37,335 nt of DNA from an uncultured Bacteroidales bacterium (GTDB taxonomy: Bacteria > Bacteroidota > Bacteroidia > Bacteroidales > Muribaculaceae): the NCBI GenBank assembly GCA_902776955.1, contig CACYSG010000021.1:1-37335 (forward strand). Direction: 5' to 3'. The notes under the pieces are model-generated. The model had not been told where the DNA came from, made no database searches, and saw only the letters and a program-made list of their open reading frames with translations. Shown here piece after piece: positions 16,219 through 23,599 of the stretch. A program made the translations under genes and the position numbers. The stretch's first letter is position 1. Every line of letters begins with the position of its first letter.

Positions 16219-19059
16219 ATGAAATTTAACGGGCAGGATATAGATAGCGTGGAGGTGTTGGGCGCCAGAGTCCACAACCTCAAGAACATCGATGTAGAGA
16301 TACCTCACTACAAGCTCACCGTCATCACGGGACTGAGCGGCAGCGGCAAGTCGTCGCTGGCGTTTGACACGGTGTTTGCCGAGGGGCAACGACGTTACCT
16401 CGAGACCTTCTCCTCCTATGCCCGCAACATGATGGGGATTCTGGAGCGCCCCAACGTGGACAAGATATCCGGTTTGTGCCCCGTCATCTCGATAGGGCAG
16501 AAGACCGTTAACCGCAATCCGCGCAGCACGGTGGGAACGACGACCGAGGTCTATGACTACCTGCGACTGCTGTATGCCCGTGCCGCCGATGCCTATTCAT
16601 ACCTGTCCGGCGAACGCATGGTCAAGTATACCATCGACAAAATCCTGGACCTGATCCTCGGACGCTACCAGGACCACAAGATCTATATCCTCGCCCCGCT
16701 GGTCAAGAACCGCAAGGGACACTACAAGGACCTGTTCGAGAACCTGCGCAAGAAGGGGTATATGAACGTGCGCGTGGACGGCGAATTGCGGGAAATCACT
16801 TTCGGCATGAAGTTGGACCGTTACGTCAACCACAGTGTGGAACTGGTGGTGGACCGCCTCAAGGTCGCCGACAAGGACAAGAAGCGCCTTGCCGACACCG
16901 TGGACCTGGCTTTCAAGCAGGGCAACGGCCAGCTGATGGTGCTCGATGCCGACACCGGTGAGGTAGGGTATTACAGCCGTTCGCTCATGGACCCCTCCAC
17001 GGGTTTGTCCTATCTGGAGCCGGCACCCCACAATTTCTCGTTCAACTCCCCCTTGGGCGCGTGCCCTCACTGCAAGGGACTGGGCTATGTCAACATAGTT
17101 GACCGCGACAAGATCATGCCCGACATGACGGCTAACATCCGCGGGGGCGGCATCCTGCCCCTGGGCAAATATAAGAATGTGCAGATCTTCTGGCAGATAT
17201 CAGCCATCTGTGAGAAATACGGCTGCACCCTCGACACGCCGTTGGCCGAACTGCCCGAGGAGGCCCTCAACGACATCCTCAACGGTACCAACGAGCGCCT
17301 GAGCCTGCGCACCGAGACACTCAGCACGAGCAATTACTTCCTGACCTTTGACGGACTCGTCAAGTACCTCGAGATGCAGCAGGACGACACCGCCACCAGT
17401 GCAGCCCAAAAGTGGGCGGGGCAATTCTTCTCGCGAGGGGTGTGCCCCGAGTGTGGTGGCGCGCGTCTCAACCGCGAGGCTTTGCACTTCATGCTCAACG
17501 GCAAGAATATCTCGCAGCTCGCGGCAATGGACATCAGCGAACTGCGGGAATGGATTGGCGACCTGGAGCATCACGTCACGCCCACCCAGTGGGAAATTGC
17601 CCGCGAAATCGTTAAGGAAATCGGCTCACGGCTGGATTTCCTCATCGAGGTGGGACTGGACTACATGTCGCTCAACCGCAACTCGGCCTCCCTCTCGGGC
17701 GGCGAGAGCCAGCGCATCAGGCTTGCCACACAGATCGGGTCGCGACTGGTCAATGTGCTCTATATCCTTGACGAGCCCTCCATCGGCCTCCATCAACGCG
17801 ACAACCAGCGCCTGCTGGATGCCTTGAAAACCCTGCGCGACGATGGCAACACCATCCTCGTGGTGGAGCACGACAAGGACATGATGCTGCAGGCCGACTA
17901 TATCATCGATATCGGGCCGCTCGCTGGCCGCAAGGGTGGCCATGTCGTTTTTGCAGGCACACCGGCTCAACTCATCGAGCAGCACACCCTGACGGCCGAT
18001 TACCTGAACGGCACGCGTGCCATCGAGGTTCCCGCCAAGCGCCGTGCCGGTAACGGCAAGTGGCTTACCCTGAAAGGGTGTCGCGGCAACAACCTCAAGG
18101 GGGTTGACGTGGAATTCCCCCTGGGCACCTTTATCTGTGTCACGGGCGTGAGCGGTAGCGGCAAGTCCTCGCTCATCAACGCGACCCTGCAGCCCATCTT
18201 GAGCCAGCGCCTGTATCGGTCGCACACCGCACCGCTGCCCTATGACTCGGTGAGCGGTTTGCAGCATGTGGACAAGGTGGTCACCGTCGATCAGGCTCCG
18301 CTGGGACGTACGCCCCGCTCCAATGCCGCCACCTATACGGGCGTGTTCACCGACATTCGCAACCTGTTCGTCAACCTTCCCGAGTCCAAGATCAGGGCCT
18401 ACAAGCCGGGACGCTTCTCGTTCAACACGAGCGGCGGACGGTGCGAGAAATGCAACGGCAACGGCTACAAGGCCGTGGAGATGAATTTCCTGCCCGACGT
18501 GCTCGTCCCCTGTGAGGAGTGCGGTGGCAAACGCTATAACCGAGAGACGCTGGAGGTCAAGTTCAAGGGCAAGTCCATCGCCGACGTACTCGACATGACC
18601 ATCAACCAGGCCGTGGAGTTCTTTGACGCCGTGCCCTCGATTCTGCGCAAGATCAAGGTGCTGCAGGACGTGGGGCTCGGATATATCAAGTTGGGGCAGC
18701 CGTCAAGCACGCTGTCGGGCGGCGAGTGCCAGCGAGTGAAGTTGGCATGCGAACTGGCCAAGAAAGATACTGGCAAAACCGTCTATATCCTTGACGAGCC
18801 CACGACCGGACTTCACTTCGAGGACATCAAGGTGCTTCTGGGCGTCCTCAACAGGCTTGTGGATAAGGGCAACACGGTCATCGTCATCGAGCACAACATG
18901 GACGTTATCAAGTGCGCCGACCACATCATTGATATGGGGCCCGAGGGCGGGCGGGGTGGAGGACTGGTGATCGCCAGCGGCACCCCCGAACAGGTGGCAC
19001 AGGTCGAGGCCTCGGTCACCGCAAGGTTCCTCAAGGCAGAACTCGCGACAAAGGAATAA
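16219..19059 (+). CDS. uvrA: UvrA, excinuclease ABC subunit A
   Basis: 946 aa, the normal length. Seen: two ABC ATPase modules with Walker A GLSGSGKS (residues 38-45) and GVSGSGKS (about 643-650), two signature motifs (SLSGGESQRIRLA, TLSGGECQRVKLA), two Walker B motifs (YILDEPSIGLHQRD, YILDEPTTGLHFED), and zinc-binding CxxC pairs (CPHCKGLGY, CPECGGARL; CEKCNGNGYK, CEECGGKRY). UvrA finds bulky DNA lesions and loads UvrB in nucleotide excision repair. It follows the transglycosylase after 83 bp containing a 24-bp palindrome. The next gene is more than 1.6 kb away. Confidence 0.97.
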   Translation: MKFNGQDIDSVEVLGARVHNLKNIDVEIPHYKLTVITGLSGSGKSSLAFDTVFAEGQRRYLETFSSYARNMMGILERPNVDKISGLCPVISIGQKTVNRNPRSTVGTTTEVYDYLRLLYARAADAYSYLSGERMVKYTIDKILDLILGRYQDHKIYILAPLVKNRKGHYKDLFENLRKKGYMNVRVDGELREITFGMKLDRYVNHSVELVVDRLKVADKDKKRLADTVDLAFKQGNGQLMVLDADTGEVGYYSRSLMDPSTGLSYLEPAPHNFSFNSPLGACPHCKGLGYVNIVDRDKIMPDMTANIRGGGILPLGKYKNVQIFWQISAICEKYGCTLDTPLAELPEEALNDILNGTNERLSLRTETLSTSNYFLTFDGLVKYLEMQQDDTATSAAQKWAGQFFSRGVCPECGGARLNREALHFMLNGKNISQLAAMDISELREWIGDLEHHVTPTQWEIAREIVKEIGSRLDFLIEVGLDYMSLNRNSASLSGGESQRIRLATQIGSRLVNVLYILDEPSIGLHQRDNQRLLDALKTLRDDGNTILVVEHDKDMMLQADYIIDIGPLAGRKGGHVVFAGTPAQLIEQHTLTADYLNGTRAIEVPAKRRAGNGKWLTLKGCRGNNLKGVDVEFPLGTFICVTGVSGSGKSSLINATLQPILSQRLYRSHTAPLPYDSVSGLQHVDKVVTVDQAPLGRTPRSNAATYTGVFTDIRNLFVNLPESKIRAYKPGRFSFNTSGGRCEKCNGNGYKAVEMNFLPDVLVPCEECGGKRYNRETLEVKFKGKSIADVLDMTINQAVEFFDAVPSILRKIKVLQDVGLGYIKLGQPSSTLSGGECQRVKLACELAKKDTGKTVYILDEPTTGLHFEDIKVLLGVLNRLVDKGNTVIVIEHNMDVIKCADHIIDMGPEGGRGGGLVIASGTPEQVAQVEASVTARFLKAELATKE

Positions 19060-19102
19060 TCCAATCCTAATCCCATTTCTATCCTCATAATAGTCCTTAA
19101 AA

Positions 19103-19158
19103 GGACGACAGCACAACGCCATCGACTGCGTAATGTCGATGGCGTACAATTGTCGTCC
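19103..19158 (+). terminator. Two-step hairpin 43 bp after uvrA, likely 3'-end structure
   Basis: Outer stem GGACGACA / TGTCGTCC (8 bp), a symmetrical 5/5 internal loop, then an 11-bp perfect inner stem ACGCCATCGAC / GTCGATGGCGT with an 8-nt loop. No immediate T-run follows, although a T-rich stretch comes about 12 bp later, so a terminator or RNA-processing role is inferred. Confidence 0.6.
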
Positions 19159-19178
19159 CTTGTCTTATCTTGTTTTTC

Positions 19179-19241
19179 GTGTCCTGAAAGATGTGGGAAA
19201 TGCAGGCCGACGACCTGCAATTTTCGCATTTTCCCGGACAC
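19179..19241. repeat. Nested imperfect palindrome
   Basis: Arms GTGTCC / GGACAC enclose GGGAAATGC / GCATTTTCCC (one bulged base) and a central GCAGG / CCTGC. It is the second in a series of four palindromic elements downstream of uvrA. Confidence 0.65.
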
Positions 19242-19290
19242 CAATGTTTGATAATAAATGGCATGATGGGCTTACTGTGTGGGGTTACGG

Positions 19291-19348
19291 GGGGACGGTT
19301 TTCCAGTCCGAAAAATGCGGGCATTTTTCATCCAGGATAATCGTCCCC
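19291..19348. repeat. Nested palindrome
   Basis: Outer arms GGGGACG / CGTCCCC (7 bp) and an inner perfect stem AAAAATGC / GCATTTTT with a 2-nt centre. Third in the palindrome series downstream of uvrA. Confidence 0.65.
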
Positions 19349-19360
19349 AGTCGCTGGCGG

Positions 19361-19500
19361 GTAGGGCCTCGCCTTGGCGTGGCCGCAAAGCGGCAGCCAA
19401 AATTAAACGCAGATGACGTGTTTTTTTTCGCGAGAATTGACAAAAAAAACTGTTGTCGATGCCTGAGGAAACGAACGGCCACGCCAAGGCGAGGCCCTAC
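19361..19500. mobile_element. 140-bp MITE-like element with perfect 24-bp terminal inverted repeats
   Basis: Left arm 19361-19384 begins GTAGGGCCTCGCCTTGG and the right arm 19477-19500 is its exact reverse complement. The interior is AT-rich and has no gene. CTGGCGG occurs just outside both ends (19354-19360, 19503-19509), a possible but not flush target-site duplication. A second copy with the same arms and a different interior is at 34393-34514. Non-autonomous mobile or REP-like identity is inference. Confidence 0.72.
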
Positions 19501-20715
19501 GTCTGGCGGCTTTTACACCAAAGCGTTTGTTTCCGGACACGAATCATCACATAAGATCTCTTATCTCTTATCTCTCATCTTTTATCTCCCATTTAGGGTG
19601 GGGCAAAGAGCGAAAAAATGAAAATTGAACGATTTTTGAGTCAGAAAAATCGCGTTTTGGCATGCCAGGTAGGTGAGCCTAACGCACCAAATTACCTTAA
19701 ATTTTCAATAAAATCTCTCCCCGATATGGAGTGGGCCGTCGTCCTCAATCAGGGGTAAATCAAGAAAAAACAAACAGTTTTCGGGATTTTTTAGTCGTTG
19801 ATAAATCGTAAAAATATTACTTATTATTGTATTTTTCTACCATTTGCGCTTATAAATCGAAATCATAGCAATTTCGGTCAATTTTTCAATTTTCTGGCAT
19901 CAAATTCAGCCACCTGAAAATCGACACAAAACAAGCTATGAAGTCAATAAATATAGGGTTATTTGTCAATATTTGACAAGTTTGAAGTCGGCTAGAATGC
20001 GTCAAATTTTCATATTTTGTGTTGAGATAGGGTGGGCTGGAAAAAATCGCAAGGAAATCGAGTTGAGCCCTCAAAAAGCTAGAAATGGTATTTTACCAAC
20101 GGTGGATTTTGCTTTGTGAACATGGTTTTGTTTGCGATTACAAACGGCGGGGTGGAGACCAGAATCGGCTATTTTTGGTCCGATCCCGGGGTTTGCGTTT
20201 GTGACCAGCGTTTAAAAATCACGAATTTACACCCGTAAAGTTTACAAAAACACCCAAAAATCGCATTAACATTTATTTAACTATGCTACAATTAACTGAA
20301 AACTAGCTAATTACAACAAATTCTTCTAGTATGGCTTTATAGAATGAGTATTTGACCGGATTATCACTCAAATTGGTGATTTTTACTGAATGTAAAACAC
20401 TGAAAAACAATATATAATGAGATTATATCTAAAGTATGACTTTATATTATTTAATTTGCTTTTGTGATAGGGCAAAAATTGTCTATTTTTGGAAAATATA
20501 ATTGCAAATTCAAAAATTTTCGTTTATAAATTTGGTCAGTTCAATAATTCGTTCTAAATTTGCAATCCCAAAATTAAAGAACGCAAACAGTCGGTTTTTT
20601 GATTGAGGGTCGGTTTTGGAGGGTTTTCCAGGCTGATGTTTTGACCCAGAAAATTTCTGGTTACAATTTATGAGATTCTCGCGTAGGTATATGCGCTACA
20701 AAATTTGTTTATAAA
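19501..20715. other. AT-rich non-coding stretch with many small hairpins before the XRE gene
   Basis: No convincing gene on either strand. A 7-bp array (TTATCTC x2, TCATCTT, TTATCTC) is at 19561-19588. Small perfect stem-loops include CGATTTTT/AAAAATCG (19630-19652), CGAAAT/ATTTCG (19858-19876), TGGTA/TACCA (about 20085-20097) and CCAGAAA/TTTCTGG (20646-20660, in the leader of the XRE gene). TAGGGTGGG occurs twice, near 19596 and 20026. The composition is far more AT-rich than the flanking core genes. Confidence 0.6.
20532..20562 (+). promoter_or_regulatory. Promoter of the XRE regulator with long leader
   Basis: TTG (20532-20534), 20 bp, TAAATTTG (20555-20562): a strong Bacteroidota promoter match. 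The implied 5' leader is about 145 nt and contains the palindrome CCAGAAAATTTCTGG at 20646-20660, a candidate operator. Confidence 0.68.
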
Positions 20716-21258
20716 ATGGATATTGTAACGAGATTAAAAATGTTTCTTGAGCAGACCGGGATATCCAATTCCCAGTTTGCCGATACATGCGCGATACCTC
20801 GTCCCACGCTCTCGCAGCTGCTCAACGGCCGCAACAAGAAAGTCAGTGATGAGGTCATCGGCAAGATCCATCGTGCCTATCCATCCCTGAACGTGATGTG
20901 GCTCATGTTTGGCGACGGCGACATGCTCCTCTCGGGCGGTGCGGAATCATCACCCGCCGGCGGGGAGTCTGCTCCTGTGGCCGCAACTGCCGAGACGGGT
21001 GCCGGTGAATCTGGCCAGCAGCGTGCGATATCGTTCGACGACGATTCGCCTGCCGGGTACCGTCCCGTTTCGCGTCCGTCGCAGCGCATCGCCACCCCCT
21101 CCTCGGTCAACGAGGCCATCGAGAACATCATGCGCAGCAACACGGTCACCCACGGCATGCGTGGCTCCACTCCCCCCGAGGCGCGCCGTGTGTTGAACAT
21201 CATGGTCTTCTACAGCGATGGCCGATTTGAATCATTTGGCCCTGCTCCGGGAACCTAA
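20716..21258 (+). CDS. XRE-family helix-turn-helix DNA-binding protein
   Basis: 180 aa. Residues 1-65 form a Cro/CI-type HTH: DIVTRLKMFLEQTGISNSQFADTCAIPRPTLSQLLNGRNKKVSDEVIGKIHRAYPSLNVMWLMFGDGDM, a pattern common in Bacteroidota regulators. The rest (about 70-150) is Ala, Ser, Pro and Gly-rich and probably disordered, followed by a short hydrophobic C-terminal patch (RRVLNIMVFYSDGRFESFGP). It is transcribed alone after a very long non-coding region. The target genes are unknown; autoregulation through the leader palindrome is possible. Confidence 0.87.
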   Translation: MDIVTRLKMFLEQTGISNSQFADTCAIPRPTLSQLLNGRNKKVSDEVIGKIHRAYPSLNVMWLMFGDGDMLLSGGAESSPAGGESAPVAATAETGAGESGQQRAISFDDDSPAGYRPVSRPSQRIATPSSVNEAIENIMRSNTVTHGMRGSTPPEARRVLNIMVFYSDGRFESFGPAPGT

Positions 21259-21293
21259 AACTAAGGAACATAAATGTAATAATGTTGATATTC

Positions 21294-21426
21294 GCTCACA
21301 GGCTTTGCCGGTCGCTCGTCACACTTAAATTTAGAATAACGACTTTTGCCGCACATTAATAATAAAACAAAACCTGACTAATACAAACCATTGCTATCGA
21401 AAGGGTGACCGGCAAGCCGCGTGAGC
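21294..21426 (+). ncRNA. Candidate structured RNA closed by a long-range stem
   Basis: Bases 21294-21313 (GCTCACAGGCTTTGCCGGTC) can pair with 21407-21426 (GACCGGCAAGCCGCGTGAGC): GCTCAC/GTGAGC plus GGCTT(T)GCCGGTC/GACCGGCAAGCC with small mismatches. About 93 nt lie between the arms. A strong terminator follows 85 bp later. It could be a small RNA or the structured 3' UTR of the XRE gene; no known family was recognised and the strand is assumed from the terminator. Confidence 0.4.
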
Positions 21427-21509
21427 TTACAAAAAATGAGACAGAGACAAACATTACGAATTGAGCACTTAAAAAAGTATCAAACCAAACACTAAGCACA
21501 CAAAGTGAC

Positions 21510-21550
21510 ATCGGCTCAAGGGCGACCGCCCTCGAGCCGATATTTTTTTT
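21510..21550 (+). terminator. Rho-independent terminator, probably bidirectional
   Basis: ATCGGCTC-AAGGGCG and CGCCCTC-GAGCCGAT form a long GC-rich hairpin (21510-21541) with a short loop, followed by eight T (21543-21550). It lies between the convergent XRE gene and the DUF853 gene. Confidence 0.85.
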
Positions 21551-21590
21551 GTGGCAAGACACCCCTCCTGTGGGCGCTGCTACAGTGTTA

Positions 21591-23183
21591 TCACTTGATG
21601 AGGTTGCCCATCACGTCGCGCAGGATCTGCCTTCCTGCCGCACTGGTGGCGTTCTTGGCAGCCCGCCCGGCAACGTCCTTGACGCTTGTGTTCTTGCTCT
21701 TCTTGCCGGTGATGGTGTCGGATACCGTCTTGCCCAGGATGGTGGCCAGGGTGCCTGTCACTGCCGTGACGACGGCTTTCCACACCTTGTCCCAGATGGT
21801 CTTCTCTTTCTTCTTGGACTTCTCGGCTTTGGCGGCTTCTTTCTCGGCCTCCTTGGCTGCTGCGGCCTCCTCGGCGGCCTTGGCCTCTTCCTCGGCTACC
21901 TGTGCGAATTTCTCAAAGGCGCTTTCCCGCTCTGCCGCCTCCTTGTACTTGGCGTTGATGTCCTTGTTGGCGTTCATGATGTCCAGGCGCTGGCCATCGG
22001 TGATGGCGCCGATCTGGCTCAGGGGGAAGAGCACCTTGGCGCGCTCGACGACACTGGGGGCGCCTTTCTCGTCAAGGAACGAGACGAGGGCCTCGCCGGT
22101 CTCGAGCTCGAGGATGGCATCCTCGGTCTTGAACGCGGGATTGGCGCGGAAGGTCTCGGCAGCCACCTTGACGGCCTTCTGGTCGCGCGGGGTGTAGGCC
22201 CTGAGGGCATGCTGGACGCGGTTGCCCAGCTGGCCCAGGATCACGTCGGGAATGTCGGTGGGCAGCTGCGAGATGAAGAAGATGCCCACGCCCTTGCTGC
22301 GGATGAGTCGTATCACCTGCTCGATCTTGTCGGTCAGCGCCTTGCTCGTGTCCTCGAACAGCATGTGTGCCTCGTCAAAGAAGAAGACCAGTTTGGGCTT
22401 CTCCAGGTCACCCACCTCGGGCAGGGTGCTGTACAATTCGCTCAGCAGCCACAGCAGGAAGGTGGAGTACAGCTTGGGCTGCAGCATGAGCTTGTCGGCA
22501 GCGAGGACGCTGAGCATGCCCTTGCCGTCCTGGGTGTCCAGCAGGTCCATAATGTTGAACGAGGGGATGCCGAAGAATTTGTCGGCTCCCTGGTTCTCGA
22601 GGTGAAGCATCGCACGCTGGATGGCGCCGATACTGGCCGTGGAAACGTTGCCGTATTGGGTGGTATATTCCTTGGCATGCTTGGACAGCCAGTCCAGGGC
22701 ACTGCGCAGGTCCTTGACATCGTCGAGCAGGATGCCCTTCTCGTCAAGGATGCGGTACAGGATGTTGAGCACGCCCGCCTGGGTGTCGTTCAGCCCCAGG
22801 ATGCGTGCCATCAGGTCGGGACCCATCTCGCCGATGGTGGCGCGCATGGGGATGCCCTGCTCACCATACACGTCATAGAAGCGCACCGGGCAGCCCTCAA
22901 ACGTGAGGCTCTCGCGATCGATGCCGAACTCGGGCAGCCTCTTCTCGATAAAGCCCGACAGCTTACCCGGCTGGCTGATGCCCGACAGGTCACCCTTCAT
23001 GTCGGCCATGAAGCACGGCACGCCGGCCTTGCAGAAACTCTCGGCGATGACTTGCAGTGTCACCGTCTTACCCGTACCGGTGGCTCCGGCGATGAGGCCG
23101 TGGCGGTTGGCCATATTGCCCAGGATGCTGATGGGTCCGTTGGGACCGTGGGCGATGTAGAATCCGTTCTCTTGAGTGTACAT
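21591..23183 (-). CDS. HerA/YjgR-like ATPase (DUF853)
   Basis: 530 aa of the helicase HerA-like family (PF05872). Seen: Walker A G33-ATGTGKT40 in GLIAGATGTGKTVTLQ, Walker B KLVFFFDEAHMLF (D270/E271), and an arginine-finger-type region SKGVGIFFISQLPTDIPD (residues about 296-313). Residues about 430-480 are an Ala/Glu/Lys-rich helix, followed by a hydrophobic segment (AVVTAVTGTLATILG) and a basic tail. HerA relatives are hexameric DNA translocases; the cellular role of the YjgR branch is not well defined. The gene is single and divergent from trpB, with its own promoter at 23233-23264. Confidence 0.92.
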   Translation of the reverse strand: MYTQENGFYIAHGPNGPISILGNMANRHGLIAGATGTGKTVTLQVIAESFCKAGVPCFMADMKGDLSGISQPGKLSGFIEKRLPEFGIDRESLTFEGCPVRFYDVYGEQGIPMRATIGEMGPDLMARILGLNDTQAGVLNILYRILDEKGILLDDVKDLRSALDWLSKHAKEYTTQYGNVSTASIGAIQRAMLHLENQGADKFFGIPSFNIMDLLDTQDGKGMLSVLAADKLMLQPKLYSTFLLWLLSELYSTLPEVGDLEKPKLVFFFDEAHMLFEDTSKALTDKIEQVIRLIRSKGVGIFFISQLPTDIPDVILGQLGNRVQHALRAYTPRDQKAVKVAAETFRANPAFKTEDAILELETGEALVSFLDEKGAPSVVERAKVLFPLSQIGAITDGQRLDIMNANKDINAKYKEAAERESAFEKFAQVAEEEAKAAEEAAAAKEAEKEAAKAEKSKKKEKTIWDKVWKAVVTAVTGTLATILGKTVSDTITGKKSKNTSVKDVAGRAAKNATSAAGRQILRDVMGNLIK

Positions 23184-23232
23184 GATGATGTAGTATTTTA
23201 TCGGTTATTGTTGTTTCTTGCTTATAGTCGGT

Positions 23233-23264
23233 ACAAAATTAGGCTTTTTCTCGAATAAATCCAA
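23233..23264 (-). promoter_or_regulatory. Promoter of the DUF853 gene
   Basis: Minus-strand TTG (23262-23264), 21 bp, TAATTTTG (23233-23240), about 50 bp upstream of the start codon. Confidence 0.6.
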
Positions 23265-23381
23265 ATCAAACGTGCAAATACATTATTTTTCGTGAGGCCG
23301 CTTTCTCTTTTGGTGCGGTACTCAGTTCTAACCGATTACCGTAGTTGTGGCACTTGATAAGTCATTTTTTCAAGAAAATGC

Positions 23382-23412
23382 TTGGTGGCTATAGAAAATG
23401 GATATATATTTG
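23382..23412 (+). promoter_or_regulatory. Promoter of the trp leader and trpB
   Basis: TTG (23382-23384), 20 bp, TATATTTG (23405-23412). The start of transcription would fall close to 23419, leaving a leader of about 180 nt that encodes a Trp-rich peptide. Confidence 0.72.
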
Positions 23413-23438
23413 CAGCGACGAAATAAATATGAAAAATT

Positions 23439-23495
23439 ATGACTAGGATTTCCGTAAATTGGTGGTGGCGTTGCTCAAGATTGAAAAAGTCGTGA
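23439..23495 (+). CDS. trp leader peptide with three consecutive Trp codons
   Basis: ATG to TGA, 18 residues: MTRISVNWWWRCSRLKKS. TGG TGG TGG at 23460-23468. It is too short for ordinary gene finders. It lies between a good promoter and a strong hairpin upstream of trpB, so it fits a ribosome-stalling sensor of tryptophanyl-tRNA. The stop codon directly precedes GTCGC (23496-23500), which can pair with the 3' arm of the downstream hairpin. Confidence 0.85.
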   Translation: MTRISVNWWWRCSRLKKS

Positions 23496-23537
23496 GTCGC
23501 GTGACCATTGGGAATCATTGAGATTACAATAAAGAAA

Positions 23538-23571
23538 TTAAAGGTCTGTCGTACTTGCGACAGGCCTTTAA
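23538..23571 (+). promoter_or_regulatory. Attenuator hairpin upstream of trpB
   Basis: TTAAAGGTCTGTCG (23538-23551) and CGACAGGCCTTTAA (23558-23571) form a 14-bp stem with one G-T pair and a 6-nt loop (TACTTG). It ends 28 bp before the trpB ATG. There is no long T-run, so termination strength is uncertain. GTCGC at 23496-23500 and GACC at 23503-23506 could pair with parts of it (GCGAC 23557-23561, GGTC 23543-23546), giving a competing structure. Similar to the published Bacteroid-trp RNA arrangement. Confidence 0.75.
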
Positions 23572-23599
23572 ACATTATTAATATAAATACATAGCCAAA

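Larger units (their letters stand above)
21259..21590. other. Region between XRE gene and the DUF853 gene
   Basis: Contains a long-range inverted repeat (21294-21426) and a strong bidirectional terminator (21510-21550). No coding potential seen; the short minus-strand frame at 21356-21562 runs through the terminator and was rejected. Confidence 0.6.
23184..23599. other. Divergent control region DUF853/trpB
   Basis: Contains, from left to right, the DUF853 promoter (minus strand), the trpB promoter, an 18-codon leader peptide with three Trp codons and the attenuator-type hairpin. All parts are listed separately. Confidence 0.75.

Noticed and set aside
19354-19509. CTGGCGG on both sides of the 140-bp element as a target-site duplication
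   Set aside because: The right copy is 2 bp away from the end of the arm and 7-bp matches are easy by chance; it is noted but not claimed.
19133-19621. 162-codon plus-strand frame after uvrA
   Set aside because: It reads through three palindromes and the inverted-repeat element, its composition is Arg/Cys-rich and non-protein-like, and it has no start context.
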